Assembly: GCA_902617825.1 (NCBI GenBank)
Contig: CACMYE010000009.1
Location: forward strand, 1-38,134
DNA from: an uncultured Pelagibacteraceae bacterium
Lineage (GTDB): Bacteria; Pseudomonadota; Alphaproteobacteria; Pelagibacterales; Pelagibacteraceae
Direction of reading: 5' to 3'
Length of the DNA stretch: 38,134 bases
Part shown: piece after piece, positions 15,600 through 24,421 of the stretch
Layout of the letters: every line of letters begins with the position of its first letter
Position numbering within the stretch: position 1 is the stretch's first letter
Translations under genes and position numbers: made by a program
The notes under the pieces: generated by a model
Database searches by the model: none
What the model was told of the DNA's origin: nothing
The model's input: the letters and a program-made list of their open reading frames with translations, nothing else

Positions 15600-16150
15600 T
15601 GAATCAAGAAAATTATTTTACTAAATTAAAGAATTTACCAGAGTCAGTTAGACAGTTTGGTGGATTAATTATTATTACATTAATAATAATTTTATCTTTT
15701 ATTATCTTGAATAATATTTTTGGAGAGGGTGATGATTTAGTTAAAAGGATGAAAATCGAGGAAGATAGAATTGCAGAAGAGAGGAAATTAAATGAATTAA
15801 TATCAAGTCTGCCATCTGGAATTTTAGTAACTTTTGATGGAACGGATCATCATAGATTATCTGACGATGTTTACGAGAAAGTCTGTAAAGCCACAAAACT
15901 TATTCCACAAAGAGCAATAATGGGGGCAAATTTTCTTAATTTTAGAGCACATGAGATTTATACAATTAATGGCAATAAAATAGATGAGACATTTGTTGAG
16001 TGGAATGAAGAAAAAAATAAATGTTTTGCAGGTTTTACGGTTAGTGGAAACAATGTTGGGGTTGATGAAAAAATTAAAGTAAGTGGGGAGGCATTAAGTT
16101 TTTTAAGTACTGGTATTGATACTAGAATTTATTATATCAAAAATTTTTAA
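15599..16150 (+). CDS. Membrane-anchored protein of unknown function within the tmo cluster
   Basis: A 183-residue protein with a short cytoplasmic N-terminus, one membrane span (about 22-41, GLIIITLIIILSFIILNNIF), a charged helix that could form a coiled coil (about 48-70) and a C-terminal domain of about 110 residues presumably in the periplasm. I start it at the ATG sharing an A with the MORN stop (TAATG), preceded by AGGA, rather than at the longer in-frame start inside the MORN gene. Cysteines at about 96 and 147 could pair. No family recognised. Coupling to the exported MORN protein suggests that the two act together at the envelope. Confidence 0.75.
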   Translation: MNQENYFTKLKNLPESVRQFGGLIIITLIIILSFIILNNIFGEGDDLVKRMKIEEDRIAEERKLNELISSLPSGILVTFDGTDHHRLSDDVYEKVCKATKLIPQRAIMGANFLNFRAHEIYTINGNKIDETFVEWNEEKNKCFAGFTVSGNNVGVDEKIKVSGEALSFLSTGIDTRIYYIKNF

Positions 16151-16216
16151 TTAAGGAGAAATAAGTATTATATGCATATTAATTCAATTAAATTTCGTAT
16201 AATTTAATAATAATTT

Positions 16217-17248
16217 ATGTCTGACGCGGTTATTAAATGTGAGTCTGTTTATAAAATTTTTGGCGAAAATGCTGAAAAAATGCTTCAAGAAGCAAATGGA
16301 AATGTAGATGCAAAAACTTTTCAAGAAAATGGATGTATAGTCGGAGTTAATAATGCTTCTTTTGAAGTAGCAAAAGGGGAAATGCTAGTTGTGATGGGTT
16401 TATCTGGATCAGGCAAATCAACATTACTTAGATGTATTTCAAGATTAACAGATGCAACAGGTGGAAAAATTTTTATAGAGGGTCAAGATTTATTAGACTT
16501 GAACAATAAAGAACTAATTGATCTTAGAAGAAATAAGATGGGAATGGTTTTTCAGAGCTTTGCACTGTTACCACACAAAACTGTTGTAGAAAATATAGCA
16601 TTTCCACTACAGATTAAGGGAATTAATACTGACGATAGCATTAGTAAGGCAATGGATATGGTTAAGTTAGTTGGACTAGATGGCAGAGAAAACTATTTTC
16701 CAAGAGAACTATCAGGAGGACAACAGCAAAGAGTAGGTATTGCAAGATCTTTAGCAGTAGAACCAGATATTTGGTTTTTAGATGAGCCATTTTCAGCATT
16801 AGATCCTTTAATCCGAAAAGAAATGCAGGATGAATTTTTAAGACTTCAAGATAAATTGCAAAAAACTATAATGTTCATCACTCATGATTTTGATGAAGCT
16901 TTAAAGCTAGCTGATCGAATAGCAATTATGAAGGATGGTATTATTGAGCAATTAGATACACCCGCTAAAATAGTTTTAAATCCCGCAACTGAATATGTGA
17001 GGAAATTTACCGAAGAAGTTCCAAGGGAAAAGGTTTTGCTAATTGAAGATGTAATGGACCAATCTACTAGTAATAATTTAGGAGATTTAAGAGTTTCAAA
17101 AGATGAGATAATTGAAAATGTTGCTGAAAAAATTCTTACTCAGGAAAAAACTGTAGGAGTAATAGATAACAATAATAAAGTTATAGGCTCTATCAACCCT
17201 ACAAAGATAATCAATACAGTCTTTGGCGGAAGGAAAAATGGAAATTAA
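16217..17248 (+). CDS. tmoW: TMAO ABC transporter ATP-binding protein
   Basis: A 343-residue ATPase of the ProV/OpuAA type. Walker A is GLSGSGKST (61-69), the Q-loop is MVFQSFALLPHKTV, the ABC signature is LSGGQQQR (165-172), Walker B is IWFLDEP (185-191) and the switch histidine is H223 in ITHDFDEA. An extension at 15-45 precedes the core, and the C-terminal about 80 residues contain a reduced CBS-like segment (VLLIEDVMDQ and SKDEIIENVAEKIL), as in quaternary-amine importers that sense ionic strength. It energises TmoV and ends 3 bases before the tmoV start. Its ribosome site is weak. Confidence 0.9.
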   Translation: MSDAVIKCESVYKIFGENAEKMLQEANGNVDAKTFQENGCIVGVNNASFEVAKGEMLVVMGLSGSGKSTLLRCISRLTDATGGKIFIEGQDLLDLNNKELIDLRRNKMGMVFQSFALLPHKTVVENIAFPLQIKGINTDDSISKAMDMVKLVGLDGRENYFPRELSGGQQQRVGIARSLAVEPDIWFLDEPFSALDPLIRKEMQDEFLRLQDKLQKTIMFITHDFDEALKLADRIAIMKDGIIEQLDTPAKIVLNPATEYVRKFTEEVPREKVLLIEDVMDQSTSNNLGDLRVSKDEIIENVAEKILTQEKTVGVIDNNNKVIGSINPTKIINTVFGGRKNGN

Positions 17249-17251
17249 CCT

Positions 17252-19405
17252 ATGGAATTTTTAAAAAAAAACCCAAAGATATTTCAATGGTTGTTTTTAT
17301 TAATTGTTTTTTTTGCATTATGTTTTGCAATTGAAGTTCCTGAAACATATAAATTTATAAGAGGTCAGGCAGAGTTTATTAAAGATCCTAACCAAAGTAC
17401 TTTTGTTTTTGCAGGTAAGGAGGTGAGGTATTATGCTTTTGATGTCTTTTGGAGATTACCCCCATTACTTGGATGGTTGCCTATATGGATAAACGATACA
17501 CTATTTTTCCTAATGAATGACTGGATGCCAATGGAGTTTTGGAATGAAGATACGCAGGAATTTAAAACAAGACCACTTCTTTTACAAATAAGTAGAAATT
17601 TAACAGGTTTCATGACTTTTATAATTGAGTTAATTAGAGAGATTTTATTAGGTGGATTAGAAACTATTGTTGCATTTACAAGTTGGGATTTTATTGACGC
17701 TAATCCATGGGCGGAATTACCAGGTTTACCTTGGACTATTGTTGCTGCAGGCGCAACAATATTATCCTACAAATTGAGTGGCAAAGGTTTAGCTATTTTT
17801 GCTGGTTTAACTATGGTTTATATTTCTATTTTTGGTCAGTGGAAACCATCGATGCAAACTTTATCATTTATTTTAGTTGCAGCCCCATTGTCATTTATAT
17901 TTGGACTTGGTCTAGGTATATCTGCATTTAAGAGTAAACGAGTTGAAAAGGTTCTATATCCAATTCTTTTAGTTATGCAAACAATGCCACAATATGCAGT
18001 TCTAGTTCCAGCGCTAGTTTTATTTGGAGTTGGTGATCATGCAGCAGTGATTATAACTATGATAGTCGCAATTCCACCAATGATATTATTAACTTTATTA
18101 GGATTGAGAGCCATACCTCCTGAAGTAATCGAGGCTGGAAGAATGAGTGGATGTAATAACTGGCAACTAATGTTCAAAGTATTAATTCCCACAGCCAGAA
18201 GAGATATACTGATCGGAGTTAACCAGGTGATTATGGTTTGTTTTTCAATGGCGGTTATCTCAGCTTTTATTGGAGCAAAAGGTTTAGGTTTTAATTTATT
18301 ATTGGCTCTTAATCAGCTTAATATTGGATTAGCTTTAGAAGCAGGTTTGTGCATTAGTCTTATAGCAATATTATTAGATAAAATGTCTTTAGCCTGGGCA
18401 AATAAACAAACTGACTACTTCGGTAATCTTACATTCTTTGAAAGGAATAAAAATGCTATATTTTTTGTCGGAGCGTTTGCTATAGGAATTATACTTGCTT
18501 ATATAGGAACTTTTTTGTTCAAAGGTACATTCAATTATTTATTTGAAATTCCACATAATAAAGGAATATCAACTGCAGATTTTTGGAATAAAGGTGTTGA
18601 CTGGATCTTCGAAACATTCTTTGTATATATAAAAGCATTTAATACTTGGTTAATTCAAGAAGTATTACAGCCAATGCGAGCGCTTTATTTAAGAATGCCT
18701 GCTGTTGCTACAATAGTTTTAGTAGTTGGGGCTGGTTACTTAATTGGTGGAATTAGATCAGCATTAGTAGTTTGCGGTTTAACTTTATTTATAGCTCTTA
18801 GTCCATGGTGGGATAGGGCACTAGTAACAACATACATGGCAACCTTTGGTGTTATTGTTTCTTGTCTAATTGGTTTTACAGTTGGAACCTTATGCTTTCA
18901 AAGTAAGAGTGCAGCAAAATTTATGTTGGGTGTTTGTGATATATTTCAAACTTTTCCATCCTTTGTATATTTAATTCCAGTAATGATGCTATTTGGAATA
19001 ACAGATACGTCAGTACTGATTGCGGTAATCGTTTATGCAACAATACCTGCAACAAGATATACAATTGAAGGTCTTAGAAGCGTTCCAATAGGTTTACATG
19101 AAGCTGCAACGATGTCGGGTGTGAACAAATTCCAAAGATTAACAAAAATCGAATTTCCGTTAGCTTTTCCTCATATAATGCTTGGCTTAAATCAAACAAT
19201 AGTTTTTGCACTATTTATGGTCATTATTGGTGCATTTATTGGAACAGAGGATTTAGGACAATATATCCTTAAAGCATTATCTGATAAAAATGGAGCTGGT
19301 ATTGGATTAACACTAGGTATTTGTGTTGCCTTTATAGGTTTGATTTTTGATAATTTAATCAGAACTTGGGTAGGTAAAAGAAAAAAGCATCTTGGTATAG
19401 CATAA
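17252..19405 (+). CDS. tmoV: TMAO ABC transporter permease, two fused permease domains
   Basis: A 717-residue membrane protein with two ProW/OpuAB-like permease modules in tandem. Each has its own EAA-type coupling loop: EVIEAGRMSGCNNWQLMFKV near residue 290 and GLHEAATMSGVNKFQRLTKI near 615. The first module is preceded by one span and a soluble segment (about 30-110). One chain thus replaces the usual homodimer and forms the TMAO channel with TmoW. The permease follows tmoW directly. Glycine betaine or choline specificity cannot be excluded from sequence alone. Confidence 0.9.
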   Translation: MEFLKKNPKIFQWLFLLIVFFALCFAIEVPETYKFIRGQAEFIKDPNQSTFVFAGKEVRYYAFDVFWRLPPLLGWLPIWINDTLFFLMNDWMPMEFWNEDTQEFKTRPLLLQISRNLTGFMTFIIELIREILLGGLETIVAFTSWDFIDANPWAELPGLPWTIVAAGATILSYKLSGKGLAIFAGLTMVYISIFGQWKPSMQTLSFILVAAPLSFIFGLGLGISAFKSKRVEKVLYPILLVMQTMPQYAVLVPALVLFGVGDHAAVIITMIVAIPPMILLTLLGLRAIPPEVIEAGRMSGCNNWQLMFKVLIPTARRDILIGVNQVIMVCFSMAVISAFIGAKGLGFNLLLALNQLNIGLALEAGLCISLIAILLDKMSLAWANKQTDYFGNLTFFERNKNAIFFVGAFAIGIILAYIGTFLFKGTFNYLFEIPHNKGISTADFWNKGVDWIFETFFVYIKAFNTWLIQEVLQPMRALYLRMPAVATIVLVVGAGYLIGGIRSALVVCGLTLFIALSPWWDRALVTTYMATFGVIVSCLIGFTVGTLCFQSKSAAKFMLGVCDIFQTFPSFVYLIPVMMLFGITDTSVLIAVIVYATIPATRYTIEGLRSVPIGLHEAATMSGVNKFQRLTKIEFPLAFPHIMLGLNQTIVFALFMVIIGAFIGTEDLGQYILKALSDKNGAGIGLTLGICVAFIGLIFDNLIRTWVGKRKKHLGIA

Positions 19406-19409
19406 AATT

Positions 19410-20888
19410 TTGAAAAAATTTATAATTTCAATTGACCAAGGGACAACATCATCAAGAGTAATTCTTTTTGATAGTAAGGCTAAAATAGTTTTTAAATCTC
19501 AATTTGAGTTTAAACAATATTTTCCTAAAAATGGTTGGGTTGAACACGATCCGAAAGAAATATGGTCGACAACAATTAAAGCTCTAAAAAAAGTTATAAA
19601 AAAAGCCTCTAGACTTAATGGTAAAATTATAAGTATTGGTATAACCAATCAGAGAGAGACCACTATTCTGTGGGATAAAAGAACTGGTAAACCAGTTTAT
19701 AACGCAATTGTTTGGCAGGACAGAAGAACTCAAAAGTATTGTAATTTGCTGAAAAGTAAAAACTATGAAAAGAATTTTAGAAAGAAAACTGGTTTATTTA
19801 TAGACTCATATTTTTCAGCAACCAAAATAAAGTGGATTCTAAATAATATTCCACAAACTAAGAGATTAATAAAATCAAATAATTTGCTTTTTGGAACAGT
19901 AGATACTTTTTTGATATGGAAACTTACTAATGGAAAACAGCATTTAACAGATGCTACAAACGCAAGTAGAACGATGCTATATAATATTAATAAAAACAAA
20001 TGGGATAACGAAATTATTAAAAAATTGAAAATTCCTATAAGTATTTTACCCAAAGTTAAAAATTCCATAGACGATTTTGGATTTACAGATACGAAAATTA
20101 CTGGAAAAAAAATTCCTATCTTTGCTGTTTTAGGAGATCAGCAAGCAGCAGCGGTTGGTCAAGCATGTTTTGAAAAAGGCTCGATAAAAAGTACTTATGG
20201 TACAGGTGCCTTTGTCATAATGAATACAGGATCAAGAAAAATTAATTCAAAAAATAAATTATTAACAACTATATGCTATAGGCTAAATGGTAAGAATACA
20301 TATGCACTAGAAGGATCAATATTCATTGCAGGTGCAGGTGTACAATGGCTTCGAGATAAAATTAAATTAATTAATAATGCCTATGAAACAGAAACGATAG
20401 CTAAGTCCAAAAAGTCTAATAATGGAGTTTATGTTGTACCTGCTTTTAGTGGTATTGGTGCTCCATATTGGAGATCTGATGCAAGAGGTTTAATTACAGG
20501 ATTAACCAGAGATAGTGATTGGAAAACTTTAGTAAGAGCGACAGTGGAGTCAGTTGCTTATCAAAGTTATGACTTATTTCGGTCAATGAGCAAGGATGGT
20601 TTGAAACCAAAATTTATTAAAATAGATGGAGGTATGGTGGCTAATAATTGGTTTTCTCAATTTTTGTCCGACATTATTGATCTTAAAGTAATTAGACCTA
20701 AGGTTTTAGAAACCACTGCTCTAGGTGTTGCTGTATTTGCAGGTTACAAATCAGGAGTGTTCAAATCTTTAAAAGAAATTACTAATTTATGGAAAAAAGA
20801 TAGAGATTTTAAGCCAAAAATCAGCAAGGCAAATAGAAATAATTTGATTAAAGGTTGGAATTTAGCAATAAAAAGAACCTTAATTTAA
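19410..20888 (+). CDS. glpK: Glycerol kinase
   Basis: A 492-residue FGGY kinase. The N-terminal phosphate loop IDQGTTSSRVILFD (7-20), ITNQRETTILWDKRTG, AIVWQDRRT and the second-domain signature GDQQAAAVGQACFEKGSIKSTYGTGAF identify glycerol kinase, which makes glycerol 3-phosphate with ATP. The size is normal. It begins at a TTG codon 4 bases after the tmoV stop; this start gives the expected MKKFIISIDQGT N-terminus and suggests translational coupling to the transporter. It is followed by gpsA, so glycerol could be oxidised to dihydroxyacetone phosphate. Its place in a TMAO operon is unexpected. Confidence 0.92.
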   Translation: MKKFIISIDQGTTSSRVILFDSKAKIVFKSQFEFKQYFPKNGWVEHDPKEIWSTTIKALKKVIKKASRLNGKIISIGITNQRETTILWDKRTGKPVYNAIVWQDRRTQKYCNLLKSKNYEKNFRKKTGLFIDSYFSATKIKWILNNIPQTKRLIKSNNLLFGTVDTFLIWKLTNGKQHLTDATNASRTMLYNINKNKWDNEIIKKLKIPISILPKVKNSIDDFGFTDTKITGKKIPIFAVLGDQQAAAVGQACFEKGSIKSTYGTGAFVIMNTGSRKINSKNKLLTTICYRLNGKNTYALEGSIFIAGAGVQWLRDKIKLINNAYETETIAKSKKSNNGVYVVPAFSGIGAPYWRSDARGLITGLTRDSDWKTLVRATVESVAYQSYDLFRSMSKDGLKPKFIKIDGGMVANNWFSQFLSDIIDLKVIRPKVLETTALGVAVFAGYKSGVFKSLKEITNLWKKDRDFKPKISKANRNNLIKGWNLAIKRTLI

Positions 20889-20896
20889 CTAAAAAT

Positions 20897-21853
20897 ATGA
20901 AAAAAATATTAATTATAGGTTCAGGGGCAATGGGAGCAGCATTTTCTATTCCTTTAATGGAAAATAATCACAAAGTAACACTTTCAGAACCCTATAATTT
21001 AAAGTTACTTAAAAAATTAAGTGTGAAAAAAAAATTTCATCCTGCTTTAAAGATAAATTTACCAAAAAAATTAGTTATACAGAAATTTTCTTCAGACATT
21101 CTATTTTTTAAATGGGATCTAATTGTTATAGCAGTTAGTTCTATAGGAATAGATTCTATAAGCGAATATCTTAAAAATTTTAAAAAAACTACTCCCATTT
21201 TAGTTCTAACAAAGGGTTTGAAATTTGATAAAAATAAAATTATCACAATGACAGAGCAGATTAAAAAAAATAATAAAAGATTAAATATATCAGCTTTGAA
21301 AGGACCATGTTTAGCTAAAGAGCTATCAAGAAAAGTTAAGAGCTATACTGTAGTAGCGAATAAAAATATAAAAATTGCTAAAAATATTGGTAGTATAATT
21401 TCTACAAACTTTTATAAGACAGAGTACTCAACTGATGTTAGAGGCGTTGAGTTTTCGTCAGCAATTAAAAATATTTACTCAATGATTATTGGATCAGGAC
21501 AAGGTAATAATACTTCATCAGCTTTGTTTAGAAAATCTATTGATGAAATGGAATATTTAATTAAATTTTTTAAAGGAAATAGAGAAACAGTCTATGGACT
21601 TGCAGGACTGGGAGATTTATATGTAAGTGCAGTGGGTGGTCGAAATAGTAAAATGGGAGAGTATTTAGGAAAGGGAATTACTTTTAAAGAAGCAAAAAAA
21701 AGATTTATGAGAGAAGATACAATTGAGGGTGCAGACCTTGCTTTCGAAATAGCACCGTATGTATTAAAAAAAATTAATAATAAAAAAATACCTTTAATGA
21801 TTGCTTTGCTAAAAGCAATCACCAAAAATAAAAAATTAAAAATAAATTATTAA
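20897..21853 (+). CDS. gpsA: Glycerol-3-phosphate dehydrogenase [NAD(P)+]
   Basis: A 318-residue soluble dehydrogenase. The N-terminal IIGSGAMGAAFSIPL is the NAD(P)-binding loop, KGLKFD and ALKGPCLAKEL are typical of the family, GVEFSSAIKNIYSMIIGSGQG holds the catalytic lysine, and TVYGLAGLGDLYVSA..GGRNSKMGEYLG is the GpsA signature. I use the ATG at 20897; the longer frame would overlap glpK. GpsA interconverts glycerol 3-phosphate and dihydroxyacetone phosphate and normally supplies lipid precursors; next to glpK it may instead work in glycerol use. It is somewhat divergent, so it may be a second copy, which this window cannot show. It converges with tmm with a 2-base gap. Confidence 0.85.
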   Translation: MKKILIIGSGAMGAAFSIPLMENNHKVTLSEPYNLKLLKKLSVKKKFHPALKINLPKKLVIQKFSSDILFFKWDLIVIAVSSIGIDSISEYLKNFKKTTPILVLTKGLKFDKNKIITMTEQIKKNNKRLNISALKGPCLAKELSRKVKSYTVVANKNIKIAKNIGSIISTNFYKTEYSTDVRGVEFSSAIKNIYSMIIGSGQGNNTSSALFRKSIDEMEYLIKFFKGNRETVYGLAGLGDLYVSAVGGRNSKMGEYLGKGITFKEAKKRFMREDTIEGADLAFEIAPYVLKKINNKKIPLMIALLKAITKNKKLKINY

Positions 21854-21855
21854 TT

Positions 21856-23187
21856 TTATTTATTTAAAAAAGCTTTCATAGAATCATCCATTGCTTTTTC
21901 CCATGGCGTATGATGGATTGGTGCAACGGAGCCAGTGACAGGTGAAGAAAAAGATTTATTTCTATAAGTAAGTATATCTTCTACCTTATGGTGCTCCCAT
22001 TCTTTAAAATTTTCTCTGATTAATTCAAAATCTATTTTTGGATAATCTGACATGCTATGAAGTTCTTTTGTATATTCTGTTTGGAAGTCAATCATTTGAT
22101 CTGGATTTTCTAGTTTTTCTTCCATTGAAACCCATTTACTTATATCTTTTTCTATTTCGTTATCACTAGGCATTTTAATTTTACCCATAATAACATCTCT
22201 TGCGTACCAAGCTTGGCAGTCAAACATATTGAAGGTATGAAATTGATCCTGCATTCCAAGATATAAAAGTTTATGGTTGTTTTGCCAAACTACACCTTTG
22301 TATAATTTAGGGGGATATAATCTGTTATGTGTTTTTAACTGCAAATCCTCATTTAAGAATGGAAAATGATGTAGATAACCGGTACATAAAATAATAACAT
22401 CAGCATCTTGTTCAGTGCCATCTTTAAAAATTGCCTTTTTACCTTCAAGTCTGTCTAAATAATGAACTTCCTTCATTCCTTTCGGCCATTTGAAACCCAT
22501 TGCATTATTTCTATATCCAATAGTCACACTTTTAGCTCCATATTTATTACATTGTAGAGCAACATCTTCAGCTGAATAACTGCTTCCAAGAACTATTACA
22601 TTTTTATTTCTGAATTCTTCTGCGTCTCTAAAATCATGAGAGTGCATTATTCTTCCTGGAAAAGAATTCATCCCTTTATATTCTGGAATGAATGGTACAG
22701 AAAAGTGTCCAGTAGACACTACAACAAAATCAAAACTGTCTACCAAAATTTTATTATTAGCTTTATCTTGATAACTTAGTTCAAATTTATTATTTCTGAA
22801 TGTAGTATTTATAACTCTTGTATTAAATTTTATCTTATTTTTTAAATTGCCTTTGTTTACTCTGCCTATAATATAATCGTGAAGAACTTCTCTTGGGGGA
22901 AAAGAAGGGATTGGCTTCCCAAAATGTTCATCAAATGAGTAATCAGCAAATTCTAAACACTCTTTTGGTCCATTTGACCATAAGTATCTATACATACTAT
23001 TTGGAACAGGATCTCCATATTGATCTGAACCAGTTCTCCAGCTGTAATTCCAAAGGCCTCCCCAATTTTCTTGTTTTTCAAAACAAATTATTTCTGGAAT
23101 TTTTTCACCCTTAGCCTCTAGATGCTCGAAAGCTCTCAACATTGATAAACCACATGGGCCTGCGCCTATTATTGCAATTTTTGACAT
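21856..23187 (-). CDS. tmm: Trimethylamine monooxygenase (flavin-containing)
   Basis: A 443-residue class B flavin monooxygenase of the size of bacterial Tmm. The FAD loop is IIGAGPCGLSML (8-13 GxGxxG), the FMO-identifying sequence is FPGRIMHSHDF (176-186), the NADPH loop is VLGSSYSAED with Y204 in the position of the Tmm active-site tyrosine, and CTGYLHHFPFL (268-278) is the linker motif. Tmm oxidises trimethylamine to TMAO with NADPH and O2; it can also oxidise DMS. It diverges from the Fe-ADH gene over 76 bases. Tmo and tdm in the window strongly support this function. Confidence 0.93.
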   Translation of the reverse strand: MSKIAIIGAGPCGLSMLRAFEHLEAKGEKIPEIICFEKQENWGGLWNYSWRTGSDQYGDPVPNSMYRYLWSNGPKECLEFADYSFDEHFGKPIPSFPPREVLHDYIIGRVNKGNLKNKIKFNTRVINTTFRNNKFELSYQDKANNKILVDSFDFVVVSTGHFSVPFIPEYKGMNSFPGRIMHSHDFRDAEEFRNKNVIVLGSSYSAEDVALQCNKYGAKSVTIGYRNNAMGFKWPKGMKEVHYLDRLEGKKAIFKDGTEQDADVIILCTGYLHHFPFLNEDLQLKTHNRLYPPKLYKGVVWQNNHKLLYLGMQDQFHTFNMFDCQAWYARDVIMGKIKMPSDNEIEKDISKWVSMEEKLENPDQMIDFQTEYTKELHSMSDYPKIDFELIRENFKEWEHHKVEDILTYRNKSFSSPVTGSVAPIHHTPWEKAMDDSMKAFLNK

Positions 23188-23263
23188 TTAATTTCCATAT
23201 CTTTAATAATTCTATAAATATATCTTACTAACAAAATTAGAAAATTAAAAATTATTTTTTGAT

Positions 23264-24421
23264 ATGAAAATTAATTGGAATTATCCAACTTCGATGTGGG
23301 TAGGTGAAAACAGGGTTGAGGATGTATCTAAAGCTTGTAAACAACTTGGGATTTCAAACCCACTGTTTGTCACAGACAAAGACTTAATAAATTTAGATAT
23401 GACTAATAAAATATTAATAAATTTAAAGAAAGAATTTAATCATCTCGTAGTATTTTCAAATTTTTCAGGAAATCCATTTGGAGAAAATGTTGAAGATGGA
23501 GTTAAAAATTACAATCAATCACAATGTGATGGGGTTATAGCATTTGGAGGCGGAAGTGCAATTGATGTTGGAAAAGCAATAGCTTTTATGTGTGGTCAAA
23601 AAAGACCTATTTGGGATTTTGAGGATATAGGAGATTACTGGACACGAGCTGATAGTTCAAAAATTTCAAAAATCATAGCCATACCTACTACAGCAGGAAC
23701 TGGATCAGAAACAGGTAGAGCTTCAGCAATAATTAACAAAGATACTGGAATAAAAAAAATAATCTTTCACCCAAAAATATTACCTTCAATTGTAATTTTA
23801 GATCCTTTTCTGACAATACATCTTTCTCCAAGGTTAACAGCTGCTACAGGCATGGATGCGTTAGCTCATAATTTAGAGGCATTTTGTGCACCAGGATTTC
23901 ATCCTATGGCTGACGGTATTGCTTTGGAGGGAATGAGATTAATTAAGAGATCTTTAAGTGAAGTAGTTAAAAATGGCAAAAACATAGATGCAAGACTAAA
24001 CATGCTTGTTGCATCGACTATGGGCTCTACTGCATTTCAAAAGGGTTTGGGTGCTATACATTCTCTAAGTCACCCAGTTAATGCACAATTTAATATTCAT
24101 CATGGCTTGTCAAATGCAATTTTTATGCCGTATGTATTAACTTTTAATAAAAATGAAATATCAAATAAAATAATTTCGATCTGTGATTATATTGGTATAG
24201 AAAAATCTTTTGAAAACTTTGTTAAATGGATAATGAATTTACGAGAAGAATTAAATATACCCCATAAATTATCAGATGTTATTGATATAGATAAAATTGA
24301 TTTAGATATGTTGTCGAAAATGGCATTCGATGATCCATCCACTAATGGCAATCCAAAAAAATTAAACAAAGATTATATTAAAACTATCTATGAGCATAGT
24401 ATTTCTGGAAAACTTTTTTAA
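23264..24421 (+). CDS. Iron-containing alcohol dehydrogenase
   Basis: A 385-residue group III alcohol dehydrogenase. AFGGGSAIDVGKA (94-105) and PTTAGTGSETG (141-151) bind the nucleotide. The iron ligands are D198 and H202 (GMDALAHNLEA), H266 (AIHSLSHP) and H280 (NIHHGLSN), with the same spacings as FucO-type enzymes. The substrate cannot be read from sequence; family members act on simple alcohols/aldehydes, 4-hydroxybutyrate, lactaldehyde and similar. It is divergent from tmm and overlaps the next gene by one base (TAATG), so the two form an operon that may share control with tmm. Formaldehyde or another aldehyde from amine breakdown is a possible substrate, by inference only. Confidence 0.87.
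   Translation: MKINWNYPTSMWVGENRVEDVSKACKQLGISNPLFVTDKDLINLDMTNKILINLKKEFNHLVVFSNFSGNPFGENVEDGVKNYNQSQCDGVIAFGGGSAIDVGKAIAFMCGQKRPIWDFEDIGDYWTRADSSKISKIIAIPTTAGTGSETGRASAIINKDTGIKKIIFHPKILPSIVILDPFLTIHLSPRLTAATGMDALAHNLEAFCAPGFHPMADGIALEGMRLIKRSLSEVVKNGKNIDARLNMLVASTMGSTAFQKGLGAIHSLSHPVNAQFNIHHGLSNAIFMPYVLTFNKNEISNKIISICDYIGIEKSFENFVKWIMNLREELNIPHKLSDVIDIDKIDLDMLSKMAFDDPSTNGNPKKLNKDYIKTIYEHSISGKLF

Noticed and set aside
16172..16207. An 11-codon ORF (MHINSIKFRII) after an AAGGAG motif, upstream of tmoW, as a possible leader peptide
   Set aside because: The spacing from AAGGAG is long (13 bases), the peptide has no run of regulatory codons, and no alternative hairpins are evident around it. 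It may simply be a chance frame in AT-rich sequence.
20855..20896. Longer start for gpsA (14 extra residues)
   Set aside because: It lies within the glpK 3' end; the ATG at 20897 gives the standard GpsA N-terminus MKKILIIGSGAMG.
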